64,000 nt of DNA from Haliscomenobacter hydrossis DSM 1100 (GCF_000212735.1 NC_015510.1:5085001-5149000); one strand, 5' to 3'; counted from the first letter of the stretch, positions 31,401-39,179 are shown. Notes: generated by a model from the sequence alone, not told the origin. A program made the numbers and translations.

Positions 31401-32442
31401 TGAAACCGAACGCGCTCCCGGAGAAACGGTCATTCGCCGGCACTTTGACTTGCGGGGTTCACCCAATGTAACGAAAGAAGACGCCAACAATGATGGATTG
31501 CCCGACGTAGAGACCAATCCCGATCCGACACTCTCCAGAGTAGGGTTTGGCTGGTTTCCTGGTTATGCCATTGATGTAGAAACCGGGCAACGATTGAATG
31601 TTTTCTTTGGGGAAAACTCGGTTTACGGTGGAACCAACGATCCTTTGATCAATGTTGGGCGCGACATGATGTTTAACCCCAACAGTTTGATCAATTTGGG
31701 TGGCTCGGCCAACGGTAATTTAGGTGCTTATTTTGCTGGTGGACAACATTTCGTGTATGTCACCCGTACCGCTTACGATAGCTGCAAGGTATTGAGCCGT
31801 CAATTGCGGCCCAACAATAGCCCGGTCAACAAGGGTCGGGTGTTGAGAGAAGTTTCCTGGGCGGGCCTGGTTTTGCCACGACCAGGAATCAGCTTCAAAA
31901 CTTATCGGAATGGGTTGATTCCTGAAGATGTAGTGGTCAAACTGAGGGTCACCAACCCTTATCAGGTGGATCGCCGCACGGGTGTCGCCGGACTAAAAGA
32001 AAGGGGCTATCCAGTGTACCGCTTCCGCATCGACGGGAAACAGGCCGAAACCCTGGATCGAAGAGGAGTAGACAGCGCAATGACCCTCATCAAGGTGTCA
32101 CCTAACCCGTACTACGGATTCTCCGATTACGAAGTTTCGCAGTTTACTACTACGGTGAAAGTTACCAACTTGCCAGCCAAGTGTATCATCACGATTTATT
32201 CGCTGGACGGCAAATTCATTCGCCAGTATCGGCGCGATGAAGTAGGTGAAATTCCGAGGGGTAACAACCGGGCCATTCAACAAAAACAGATTACACCTGC
32301 GCTGGAATGGGATCTCAAGAACAACAAGGGAATCCCCATCTCCAGTGGTGTGTACCTGATTCATGTGGATGCCGGAGAGTTGGGACAACGTACCATAAAG
32401 TGGTTTGGGGTAAACCGGAAATTTGATCCATCGGGACTTTAA
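28432..32442 (+). CDS. Large secreted protein with T9SS-like C-terminal region
   Basis: 1336 residues from ATG 28432; a longer reading from TTG 28408 spoils the signal peptide (RHLKSWLLVLCGLALLNTSALA). The body is beta-rich with D-x-D-x-D calcium-like motifs (DQDGDGNYNPELGDFP; DANNDGLPDVETNPD) and no enzyme signature. Near the C-terminus are VSPNPYYGFSDYE, IITIYSLDGKFIRQY and GIPISSGVYLIHVD, the pattern of a T9SS type A sorting domain, but with a ~15-residue extension (KWFGVNRKFDPSGL). It lies 66 bp after the TonB receptor and is followed by a PorV/PorQ-family gene, so the three probably form one functional unit at the outer membrane. Function not recognised. Confidence 0.8.
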   Translation: MRHLKSWLLVLCGLALLNTSALAYHTGKNNPKRPAPTKPELRYLEDCNNAVAQIDQAINNVRARLTTGGDVWWNSTDGRYVVPKVAPGLPEVSSIFAGAVWLGGVDPAGNLKLAAQTFGRADRQFDFFPGPLNASGKTDKETCARWDRFFVVKGESIREHLRNWNAAVNAGKTYNPDQIPREIKGWPASGNEFFEEIHGFSLPSTRQGLAGFWDQDGDGNYNPELGDFPVIEIRGCLDKPQFPDEMIFWIYNDAGNIHAESQGDPIQMEVQVQAFSYATNDEINDMTFQRYKLINRAVESIDSTYFAMWVDPDLGCFTDDYVGCDTSRSLAYIYNEDALDGTTGCTCDGAVNTYCEEIPLLGIDYFRGPLDENGEEIGMSSFTYYNNIQVGSPIPGTTDPANAQEYYNYLSGSWRDGTPFTFGDDAYQDGAAIKYAFTDTPNNTRGWTMCSADLPFGDRRTIQASGPFRLDPGALNELIVGAVWVADQQYPCPDISKLLEADDIAQALFDNCFELTDGPDAPDVDFIEMDKEIIAVFTNDTITSNNAYEAYAQRGLQIPAGVVDSLFRFEGYKLYQLSGSDVTVSSLEDPDKARLIYQVDIKNNVGRVFNWSSVDNPTGADYYIPQLKVEGNDQGIQHTFRITEDQFASGDRRLVNHKKYYFVAIAYAYNNYRPFEPKVVLGQRRPYLEGRRNIGDGFNPFYTVIPRPITDRNLNATYGDGAVVTRLAGAGTGLNFLDMNSETRNAIVQGTFAQKPEITYRAGRGPIGVKIFNPLEVQDGEFELRIVDGDMNNDRFDPPVRWELRNLSNPQSAVIRSEKSIDDLNEQIVKEFGFSISVGQTNEPGVDQDEQNGRIGYEEEYLRTGATPWVFGIKDEFIPGQTEFDTEVFDFVATGDGEPDQLFDPREALTNIGPGYFVPFFLANYRIKDEQNTPYITPAWSDLSGSAFLRTQARLADVNNVDIVFTADKNLWSRCIVIESANRYYPLQGFETERAPGETVIRRHFDLRGSPNVTKEDANNDGLPDVETNPDPTLSRVGFGWFPGYAIDVETGQRLNVFFGENSVYGGTNDPLINVGRDMMFNPNSLINLGGSANGNLGAYFAGGQHFVYVTRTAYDSCKVLSRQLRPNNSPVNKGRVLREVSWAGLVLPRPGISFKTYRNGLIPEDVVVKLRVTNPYQVDRRTGVAGLKERGYPVYRFRIDGKQAETLDRRGVDSAMTLIKVSPNPYYGFSDYEVSQFTTTVKVTNLPAKCIITIYSLDGKFIRQYRRDEVGEIPRGNNRAIQQKQITPALEWDLKNNKGIPISSGVYLIHVDAGELGQRTIKWFGVNRKFDPSGL

Positions 32443-32541
32443 AGCGAATAGCTAAAAGCGAATAGCGAATAGCACAAATTTACTATTCGCTTTTAGCTAT
32501 TCGCTTTTAGCTTTTAGCTATTCGCTATTCACTTTTCGCTT
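32443..32541. repeat. Intergenic inverted repeat of AGCGAATAGCTAAAAGCG words
   Basis: A perfect 23-bp inverted repeat has arms at 32443-32465 and 32483-32505, followed by further CTATTCGC / GCTTTTAGC words to 32541. It occupies the gap before the PorV-like gene and shares its word family with 21674-21765. It is a hairpin, perhaps a processing or partial-termination site inside the operon. Confidence 0.8.
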
Positions 32542-32554
32542 AAAAAGGCTTTTT

Positions 32555-33598
32555 ATGCAAAAAATATACTTTTCCCTCATCATTATTTCATTGTGCTACA
32601 GCGCAGTTCAGGCAGGTAACCCCGACCGTCAAGGTGAGGCAGGTGCCTATGAGTTGCTGATGGACCCCTGGGCACGTACAGCAGGGTTGCACAGCATGAG
32701 TACCTCGCTCGTGCGCGGGGTGGAATCCATGAACCTCAATGTAGCGGGGATGGCCCGGATCAATAAACTGGATTTTGGTTTTGGCAGTACCCAATACTTA
32801 CAAGGTACGGGCATCAACCTGAGTTCAGCCGCAGTGAGCGCCAAAATTGGCAAAAAGAGTGTGATGGGTTTGAGTTTGATGGCGGTGGATTTTGGAGACA
32901 TCGAGGTAACCACGACCAATCAACCGGAAGGTACTGGCGGAACCTACTCCCCCAGCTTTTTTAACCTGGGCTTTGCATTTGCCCATGAGTTTGAAAACAA
33001 AGTATCGGTGGGTGTGCTTTTTCGGGCAATTTCAGAGTCTTTGGCTAACGTCTCTGCTTTTGGCTTTGCCATTGATGCCGGAATCCAGTACGTTACGGGT
33101 GAGGAAGACAATTTCAAGTTTGGCATCAGCCTGCGCAACGTAGGTTCGCCGATGACGTATAAAGGGGAAGCACTTTCCATCCAGCGGCCCAGCCCGAATG
33201 GCCAACCGTACGACATCACCGTTGACCAACGGGGTGCCCGTTTTGAATTGCCTTCCTTGCTCAATATCGGCGCTTCTTATGATTTACTTTTTTTGGAAAA
33301 ACACCGTTTTACCGTATTGGGTAATTTCACTTCCAACTCTTTTTCACGCGACAACCTCGGAGCCGGAGCAGAATACGCCTTCGATGAGCGTTTTATGTTG
33401 CGTGCGGGTTACAAGTCCGATTTGAATGTAGCGGATCCCATTCAAGCACCCATTTATACCGGATTGAGTGCGGGTGGTTCGGTGACTTTTCCCTTGAGTA
33501 AAGTGGAAAAAAACACCAAAATCAGCGTGGATTATGCTTATCGTGCCAGCAAGGTTTGGAGCGGTACGCACAATGTTTCCGTGCGGATTGCTCTGTAA
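32555..33598 (+). CDS. PorV/PorQ-family outer-membrane barrel protein
   Basis: This 347-aa protein has a signal peptide (QKIYFSLIIISLCYSAVQA) and the family start GAYELLMDPWARTAGLHSMSTSL, then NVAGMARI and alternating amphipathic strands (LGLSL/ FNLGFAFAHEF / FGISLRNVGSPMTYKG) to a barrel-like end (VSVRIAL). PorV shuttles T9SS cargo from the translocon to the attachment complex. PorV/PorQ paralogues are numerous in Bacteroidota and this one sits behind a TonB receptor and a protein with a T9SS-like tail, so a cargo-handling role is reasonable but unproven. A GAGAEYAFDERFMLRAGYKSD segment near residue 265 is also typical. Confidence 0.8.
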   Translation: MQKIYFSLIIISLCYSAVQAGNPDRQGEAGAYELLMDPWARTAGLHSMSTSLVRGVESMNLNVAGMARINKLDFGFGSTQYLQGTGINLSSAAVSAKIGKKSVMGLSLMAVDFGDIEVTTTNQPEGTGGTYSPSFFNLGFAFAHEFENKVSVGVLFRAISESLANVSAFGFAIDAGIQYVTGEEDNFKFGISLRNVGSPMTYKGEALSIQRPSPNGQPYDITVDQRGARFELPSLLNIGASYDLLFLEKHRFTVLGNFTSNSFSRDNLGAGAEYAFDERFMLRAGYKSDLNVADPIQAPIYTGLSAGGSVTFPLSKVEKNTKISVDYAYRASKVWSGTHNVSVRIAL

Positions 33599-33677
33599 AC
33601 TGTATGATCTTGGTGACGCAAGAGGGGCGTTTAGTCTATTGAAAACCAGCTTTTAACACCATTTTAACGTAAGTTCA

Positions 33678-33708
33678 TTTGACCAGTTTCCTGCGTTGTT
33701 GTACCTTG
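33678..33708 (+). promoter_or_regulatory. Promoter of the Asn-rich lipoprotein gene
   Basis: TTTG at 33678-33681 and TACCTTG at 33702-33708, separated by 20 bp, fit the Bacteroidota promoter pattern with one T missing in the -7 element. The start codon at 33731 is 22 bp downstream. Confidence 0.45.
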
Positions 33709-33730
33709 TAGGGTACAAAACCCGACGCAA

Positions 33731-34531
33731 ATGAAACTGAAAATTTACGCAAAAGCGCTGATGTATGGCCTATTGATGGTATTTGGCCTGAGTGCCTGTT
33801 TTGCCCCACAAGCGGTGATCCGCATGGAACCAGCTGCCGACCAAAAGGTGCGCTGGGATTATGGACAAGCCATCGTGGAACAAAGTGTGGACAGCCTTTT
33901 TGGCCGAGCCGCTTTTGACCATGCCGAGAAAGATTTCTTAGTTTTCAATGTGGATATTACCAATTTAAGCCAACATGATCAATTGGTGGCACCAGAACAA
34001 TTCTATCTGACCACCAATACCGGAACCCGCTACTTTGCTATCGATCCAGAGAAAGAACTCTTCTCGATGGAGGTGCGGGAAAACGTCCGCGAAGCCAATG
34101 CAAAAAACGCAGCGGTACTGGCAGGCGTTGTAGCGGTGGCTGCGGTTACCGCTGCGGTCGTCTCGGAAGTGAACGACAAGGACAACAACAACAACGGTAA
34201 TAACAACAACAACGAAATACGCAACAACCGCAACAACGACAATACCAACCTGTTTTTATCCGTCCCGCTGGTGATCAATTCTGCTTCTGCTTCTGAATCC
34301 ATGACCCAACCAAACGTTGGTCCTTTTGAACCCAATGCACCCACCATCAGGGAGCGTGGCTTTTGGATGGACTATACCTTGCGCAAAACTACCCTGGCGC
34401 CGGGAGAGAAGGTGCGGGGCAAAGTTTTGTTTCGCAGGCAAGATGCCTTGAGGGATTTTTTGCTGATGGTTCCGGTGGAGAAGTCGGTGTTTTCTTTTGG
34501 GTTTAAGCAGAAGGTGTTTCAGCCGCAGTAA
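33731..34531 (+). CDS. Predicted lipoprotein with Asn/Asp-rich insert
   Basis: This 266-aa protein has a lipoprotein signal with lipobox LSAC (LLMVFGLSACFAPQ). Residues about 40-110 look like a beta-sandwich (FLVFNVDITNLSQHDQLVAPEQFYL). A short hydrophobic Ala/Val stretch (AAVLAGVVAVAAVTAAVV) is followed by a low-complexity Asn/Asp tract of about 25 residues encoded by AAC/AAT runs. The final ~90 residues return to a beta-rich pattern (LAPGEKVRGKVLFRR). The family is not recognised. The repetitive AAC tract could vary in length by slippage. It has its own promoter and stands apart from the PorV-like gene by 132 bp. Confidence 0.75.
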   Translation: MKLKIYAKALMYGLLMVFGLSACFAPQAVIRMEPAADQKVRWDYGQAIVEQSVDSLFGRAAFDHAEKDFLVFNVDITNLSQHDQLVAPEQFYLTTNTGTRYFAIDPEKELFSMEVRENVREANAKNAAVLAGVVAVAAVTAAVVSEVNDKDNNNNGNNNNNEIRNNRNNDNTNLFLSVPLVINSASASESMTQPNVGPFEPNAPTIRERGFWMDYTLRKTTLAPGEKVRGKVLFRRQDALRDFLLMVPVEKSVFSFGFKQKVFQPQ

Positions 34532-34581
34532 ATGTGTTTCGATGATGAATTAATGTCGACTTAACAATAGACTCATTTCTA

Positions 34582-36081
34582 TTGGTTTTATTTGCTTTGT
34601 ACAAAGATGTGTTGTTCATCACCATGGACTCCAATGACGGCGATGGCTTGAGCATCAGCCGCAGCCAAATTGATTACGTAACCAAGGCCATCAAAGATAA
34701 CCCGAATGTGCGCTGGACGATGTTGTTCATGCACCACCCGGTGTGGAATTACAAGGATTTTAATGGGTTTAGCGAAATTGAAACGGCACTACAATCCCGC
34801 CCCTATACAGTATTTGCTGGCCACAACCACCAATACCTCAAAACCCAGCGCAACAACCGCAATTATTACATCCTCGCTTCAACAGGTGGCGGTAGTCAAT
34901 TGCGCGGCCCCCGCTTCCAGGAGTTTGACCACGTGACTTGGGTAACCATGACCGAGAATGGTCCCGAACTGCTGAACCTGGCACTCAGTGGCATGCACAA
35001 CGATGACATTGTTGACGAAGTGGGTCTTGCGAAAGCCAAAGCCATGCTGGATGCCGTCAACTTTAAACCGCAGTTGTTGAAAATCAATGAGCAAAAGGCG
35101 CAAGTTTTACTGAGCATCCAAAATAAGGGTAAGGATACCCTGTTTTTTGATGGAAAACTATACCATCACCATCAGTTGAGTCCAGCCCAGAGCAAGTTCA
35201 AATTGAAAATTGCACCACAAAGCACCGGGCAGCTTGATGTTGAATTTGCCCTCCTCGGGAAAGGTTCTTTTGACAAAGTTGCGCCGCTGGAACTGGATTG
35301 GCAAATGAACTTGCCTTCTGCGTTTATGGAAGCGCCCTATCGTTTGGAAGGGACCCTGCCCATCACGATTGATTTTACGCCTCCCAGTCCGGCAGGTGAA
35401 GAACGGGCCATTTTTTTGACGGACAAAAAAGTGGAATTGCAACAGCCGCAGCCCGGACTAAGTTTGCGCTACACCCTGGATGGCACGGAACCTAGCCTCA
35501 ATGCCAAAACTTACCAAGGTCCAATTTCCATAACCAACACCACGACCCTGAAAGTTCGTTATTTCAATACCAAAAACGGTGCAAGCAGTAACACCTGGCA
35601 GCAGGTTTACCGCAAAGTCGTGCCAATCGAACCCAGCAAAGCCAAGCCCAGCAAACCGGGGATGGCGTATCGCTATTACGAGGGGAATTTCCAGACTTTA
35701 CCCGATTTTAAAACCTTGACGCCACTTCGAACGGGCACGGTGCAGGATTTTAACGTAGCATTACTGGCCGGCAAACGCATTGACCATTACGCAGTGGTTT
35801 ACGAAGGTTTTGTGGACATCCCCGAAGATGGCCTGTACTACTTTTATACTCGCTCCGACGACGGCTCCAAATTCTACGTGCAAGACCAATTGGTGGTCGA
35901 CAATGATGGTTCACACGAAGAGCGTGCCCGCGGAGGAGATATAGCTTTGAAAAAAGGGTTGCATCCGTTCCGGGTGGAGTATTTTGAGGATTTTGAAGGA
36001 CAGAGTTTGTTTGTGGGGTACAGCGGGTCGGATGGGAAAAGGAAGCCTTTGGTGGGTTTGCCGTTGTTTTGTAAGGAGTAG
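34582..36081 (+). pseudogene. 5'-truncated calcineurin-like phosphoesterase with PA14 domain
   Basis: The open frame (499 codons, starting only at a TTG) begins in the middle of a metallophosphoesterase domain: LYKDVLFITMDSNDGD, then MLFMHHPVW and VFAGHNHQYL, which are the C-terminal metal-binding motifs. The N-terminal D-x-H, GD and GNHD motifs that complete the di-metal site are absent, and no upstream sequence supplies them in any frame before the lipoprotein stop at 34531. Downstream are a chitobiase/hexosaminidase C-terminal-like module (residues about 265-350, YTLDGTEPS) and a PA14 domain (about 355-490, GLYYFYTRSDDGSKFYV). The rest of the frame is intact, so truncation is probably recent. 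It would be inactive as a phosphoesterase. Confidence 0.65.
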
Positions 36082-36101
36082 AGGTGATTGGTTTGGTGAC
36101 G

Positions 36102-36138
36102 AAAAAAGGCTTATCCAGGTATTGGGTAAGCCTTTTTT
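36102..36138. terminator. Bidirectional intrinsic terminator
   Basis: A 12-bp stem AAAAAAGGCTTA (36102-36113) / TAAGCCTTTTTT (36127-36138) has a 13-nt loop, with A- and T-tracts on both sides. It follows the truncated phosphoesterase by 20 bp. Confidence 0.8.
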
Positions 36139-36282
36139 CATTCTAAACTATTTCTCGGGTTGATTGAGCATTTGCTTGAAGGTGGAGACGATACAGGGAA
36201 CCAAAGTGGGATTTAATGATTGAAGGATTTCTAAAAATTGCTATCAAAAGTTCAAAAACTGGATTCTTCCCTCCAAAAACAC

Positions 36283-36290
36283 TAGTTTTG
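36283..36290 (+). promoter_or_regulatory. Candidate -7 element for the 259-aa gene / mazF pair
   Basis: TAGTTTTG matches TAnnTTTG exactly and lies 16 bp before the start codon at 36307. The -33 region is weak (CTGG). Confidence 0.35.
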
Positions 36291-36306
36291 TAGTAAATAA
36301 CTAAAA

Positions 36307-37086
36307 ATGTCCGCACTGAGCCAAAGAATCAACGCTTTTGTACCGATGCACGTATACTACGGAGGAAAACATCCTGAGGGTAGTACCACTGGCGATGAAC
36401 AAGCATTGGAAGGTAGGATCATAGGATATGCCCATACGGCCAATTCCATCGAGGACTGTGCTGAAGAAGCGCTTGACCTGCTTTTTTTACGCCGCATCCA
36501 GGATGTACAACTCTCCATAAAGACTGGCAGAATAGGAACTGTTGACCATGAATTAAATATAGATTTGCACCAATTGAGCAAGGATTCTCGATATACTGTG
36601 CTTAAGGAAAATATGAACTTTGCCTTTCGGGTCATCAAGCGTTCTGCCAAAGGATTATCACTGGCCAATCAGGAAATGAGTGTTGATGTAGCCGCTAAAC
36701 TCCTGATAGATTTAACGGCGAAGTTGTCTTACCGCGAGATGTTGGCTACTTTGTTCATCATCGTTCCTGATGAAGTAGCAGAGACATCCATAAATCGATT
36801 CACCGCATCCCTCCACCTCGATTTTGCCATTACTTTGGGCTTATTTTATTTGCAAAATGACAACCTGCTTGCTGATGCAAAAATTGCAGAACTCACAACA
36901 TTCATTGCCCACACTGCCCAGCGCTATGGCGCTTATTCTCGCATGATGCAACCCAAGAAGGAGCGTCGGAAATACGAAGCGTTGCCCGATAACTTGTCGG
37001 CAGAGGAACGTGCAGCATTTATGGAAGAAAATTATTTGCTCGCTGAGGCTGGCTTACAAGACTGGGCCAACAATATCGAATGGTAA
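36307..37086 (+). CDS. Unrecognised 259-aa protein coupled to MazF-like toxin, candidate antitoxin
   Basis: A mostly helical, soluble protein without signal peptide. I do not recognise a family: it has no AbrB/MazE, RHH or HTH motif I can see. A central segment (VDVAAKLLIDLTAKLSYREMLATLFIIV) and a charged C-terminal third (QPKKERRKYEALPDNLSAEERAAFMEE) are the main features. Its TAA stop (37084-37086) directly abuts the ATG of the mazF-like gene at 37087, with no spacer, so the two must be translated together. Antitoxins usually precede the toxin in this arrangement but are ~70-90 aa; this one is three times longer. It could be a new antitoxin type, a bifunctional regulator, or a gene merely sharing the operon. 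Confidence 0.7.
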   Translation: MSALSQRINAFVPMHVYYGGKHPEGSTTGDEQALEGRIIGYAHTANSIEDCAEEALDLLFLRRIQDVQLSIKTGRIGTVDHELNIDLHQLSKDSRYTVLKENMNFAFRVIKRSAKGLSLANQEMSVDVAAKLLIDLTAKLSYREMLATLFIIVPDEVAETSINRFTASLHLDFAITLGLFYLQNDNLLADAKIAELTTFIAHTAQRYGAYSRMMQPKKERRKYEALPDNLSAEERAAFMEENYLLAEAGLQDWANNIEW

Positions 37087-37434
37087 ATGTCTAGGTATTC
37101 GCGTGCAGACATATTAATGGTTGATTTTGGGTCAACACCAAATGAGGCAAGAGGCCATGAACAAGCCTTTGTGCGGCCTGCCCTTGTTGTCCAGGTTTTT
37201 GAGAATAGCAAACTTTTGGTAGTGGTACCCTTTAGCTCCAGATCATATGCTGTGCAAGCTTTTCCAGTAGTTATGATACCCGCCAATACAGGTGGACTCA
37301 CCCAGGATAGTTGGGCATTGTGCCATCAGGTGCGCTCTGTGTCCGAAATGCGGGTCAAAAGACAACTGGGGACGTTACCTGCCCTAGAATTTGAAATGGT
37401 AGTGGAGGTATTGTCTGATTTTCTGGAGTTGTAA
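37087..37434 (+). CDS. MazF/PemK family endoribonuclease toxin
   Basis: This 115-aa protein has the PemK/MazF layout: SRADILMVDFGSTPNEARGHEQAFVRPALVVQ at the start (the R-G-D/DxxxVDFG strand and RPALVV strand), LLVVVPFSS in the middle, and QDSWALCHQVRSVSEMRV, where the conserved S/D-x-x-R-S/T-xx region lies, then LGTLP near the end. MazF-type toxins cleave RNA at short sequence motifs and inhibit translation. There is no recognisable MazE; the gene instead abuts a 259-aa upstream gene. An active-site Arg/Thr pair is plausible but cannot be proven by eye. Confidence 0.8.
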   Translation: MSRYSRADILMVDFGSTPNEARGHEQAFVRPALVVQVFENSKLLVVVPFSSRSYAVQAFPVVMIPANTGGLTQDSWALCHQVRSVSEMRVKRQLGTLPALEFEMVVEVLSDFLEL

Positions 37435-37489
37435 ATCATACTATCGGATTGCTTCCTCGTTTTCTTGTTCTCTTTGCAAAGGTGCTTTA

Positions 37490-38191
37490 ATGGACGAAAA
37501 TAACATTATGGATTCAGAAAATATAGAATTCGAACTTAACCTTGGCTTTGATGGGCAACGACGTCGAACAAAGCCAGATCTAAGAACGGTTTGTATCAAT
37601 AAATTTAAAGATGAAATTGCATTCCACGAAGCCAGCCATTTTGTTTTTATTATTTTGGCTCTGAACCATTTTGCAACAGGTACTTTTTCACTTATAGACT
37701 TTCTTACTTGTTGCACCGAAAAAATAAAGGTAAAAGGACATAATCTTGTTAGCGGTTTTGCCCCTGCCAACATTACTAAGGATAAAATGCAGGATGGAAC
37801 TAAATGGAATGATGAACCGGAAGGATATCTTGAGTTCTATAATGAAGACAGGAGACGACTAGCTGCATCAATGTTAGTGGATATTGCTGGTTACAGTTCT
37901 TATCAAGTGTTTATACAGAATAGTGAATATTACATTTTTTCAGAACCTAAACTTGATTACCCTCAAATAGGTTCTTGTACAATAAATTATTATGATAAAT
38001 ACAATACCTTAAAAAGTGAAGCTGGGGATTTTGTGAAAATTGATCGTAGATTAGGAATCTATTATTGGGACTGCTTGCAATCCGGCAAATCAAAAGTGGA
38101 GGCAATAACCAACTTCACAAATGCCGCTCAAAGTCTAATGAAAAAACAATCCATAAACGACAGTATCAGATTTGTAAAAAAGAACTCTTAA
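37490..38191 (+). CDS. Unrecognised protein with M41/FtsH-like HEASH motif
   Basis: This 233-aa protein contains EIAFHEASHFVFIILAL near residues 42-58, an HExxH zinc-peptidase signature whose surroundings resemble the AYHEAGHALV helix of FtsH (M41). Further on, RRLAASMLVDIAGYSSYQVF corresponds in position to the FtsH segment that follows with LLGGRAAE, where a third metal ligand sits; a clear Asp ligand is present (VDIAG). There is no AAA domain and no membrane segment, so it would be a stand-alone M41-like peptidase domain. A weak promoter-like TCTCTTTG lies at 37469. It stands between the mazF-like gene and the integrative element, a position typical for accessory genes. Confidence 0.6.
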   Translation: MDENNIMDSENIEFELNLGFDGQRRRTKPDLRTVCINKFKDEIAFHEASHFVFIILALNHFATGTFSLIDFLTCCTEKIKVKGHNLVSGFAPANITKDKMQDGTKWNDEPEGYLEFYNEDRRRLAASMLVDIAGYSSYQVFIQNSEYYIFSEPKLDYPQIGSCTINYYDKYNTLKSEAGDFVKIDRRLGIYYWDCLQSGKSKVEAITNFTNAAQSLMKKQSINDSIRFVKKNS

Positions 38192-38420
38192 GGCATGAAT
38201 GTTGCAAGATTAATGGATTCAGATTGAGGAATTTAATTAGAAAAGTGACACGATTAACAAACAGAATCCAGATAGAAAGCATATTGGACTCTCTTAAGGA
38301 TACAATCTAATAGAATTTTTCCTTCGATTTGTCTGACTTGATTTGCTAATTTGTTTTTTTTGAATGTATTTATTTCTTAACTTATATTAATTAAAAGCTT
38401 TTTTTGATACAATATCCTGA

Positions 38421-38720
38421 CTACCAAGTGTCATGAAAGAATAGAATCTGCCCGCCATTTTCTCGTTGAACAATAGTTCCTTGCAGATCTTTAATACTAA
38501 ACGACTTAATGGCTCCTGTTCCAATGCCTGTGGCTTTGTCAATCAAATAGCAGCTTATGCTTTGGTTTGGACAACTGGATATGTGTGAAACTTGCTGTTC
38601 GTCGATGATATTTTTGTAAACGGAACGAGGAAAATAATACAGTTCCTGTGATTGCTTATGGCAAACAACAAGGTTGCTTTCAAGGAAAACATCGGGAAAT
38701 GAAAAATTATATTTCTTCAT
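38421..38720 (-). CDS. Hypothetical small protein
   Basis: 99 residues, start ATG 38720, preceded by an A/T-rich leader. It has no signal peptide and no recognised domain; four Cys residues are spread through the sequence (CHKQ, SCPN, SCYL) and could bind metal. It lies just outside the left attachment repeat of the integrative element, convergent with the M41-like gene. Supported only by an intact frame and a reasonable start. Confidence 0.4.
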   Translation of the reverse strand: MKKYNFSFPDVFLESNLVVCHKQSQELYYFPRSVYKNIIDEQQVSHISSCPNQSISCYLIDKATGIGTGAIKSFSIKDLQGTIVQRENGGQILFFHDTW

Positions 38721-38775
38721 ATTTTGATTTTTATTTACTGGTTAGTTGTCTTCGCCCTAAAATAGCCTACACAAA

Positions 38776-38804
38776 ATAAAAAAGGACCACTAACGCAGTC
38801 CTTT
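38776..38804 (-). terminator. Intrinsic terminator, probably the original downstream terminator of the tRNA-Thr gene
   Basis: Stem AAAGGAC (38781-38787) / GTCCTTT (38798-38804), followed on the - strand by T6ATTTT. It lies 17 bp beyond the left attachment repeat, so before integration it would have stood right after the tRNA gene. Confidence 0.6.
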
Positions 38805-38820
38805 CCTTCAAAACCATTCT

Positions 38821-38835
38821 GAGCCGCCCAAGGGA
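38821..38835. repeat. Left attachment-site repeat of the integrative element
   Basis: GAGCCGCCCAAGGGA, identical to 48666-48680. It is a truncated copy of the tRNA-Thr 3' end and is not followed by the rest of a tRNA. Confidence 0.85.
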
Positions 38836-38938
38836 ATCTATTTTCCATTACAAGGGCTTAGAAATCAATAAAAAACACACAAACGGCTGTTTTGCTTAGA
38901 AAATCATTAGGTTATTCTCTTCTTTTGCTCCAATTTCG

Positions 38939-39146
38939 ATTGATATCAATTTCATCGGCCGGCCAGCTCACCGGCACTTGTTTTTGATATCACTCACCCT
39001 GCATCGATGTTTGCGATCGCCGGCCTGTGTCTAATGAATTGATATCAATTTGATGCCTGAGCCAGGCCAGCGCCATGTGAACCAGGCTTACAATTGATAT
39101 CAAATCTTCACCAGGAGATCCTTCCAGGTTGTTAGTTCTGATATCA
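38939..39146. repeat. Helically phased palindrome array, five TGATATCA sites
   Basis: TGATATCA occurs at 38941, 38985, 39040, 39095 and 39139. Start-to-start distances are 44, 55, 55 and 44 bp, all multiples of 11, so the sites face the same side of the helix. The extended consensus is TTGATATCAAT, and the spacers are GC-rich. A related three-site array is at 45510-45616. It is probably a binding platform for a dimeric protein in replication, partition or regulation. Confidence 0.85.
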
Positions 39147-39147
39147 A

Positions 39148-39179
39148 ACAAAAAAAGCCAGCCCTGAAAGGACTGGCTT
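39148..39179 (-). terminator. Intrinsic terminator of the RadC-like gene
   Basis: Stem AAGCCAGCCC (39155-39164) / GGACTGGCTT (39170-39179) with one mismatch and a 5-nt loop, followed on the - strand by T7. It lies 21 bp beyond the stop codon and directly beside the last TGATATCA site. Confidence 0.75.

Noticed and set aside
38939-39146. A CRISPR array, because of regularly spaced short repeats
   Set aside because: The repeats are only 8-12 bp, palindromic and in two spacings (44/55), with no cas genes; phased binding sites fit better.
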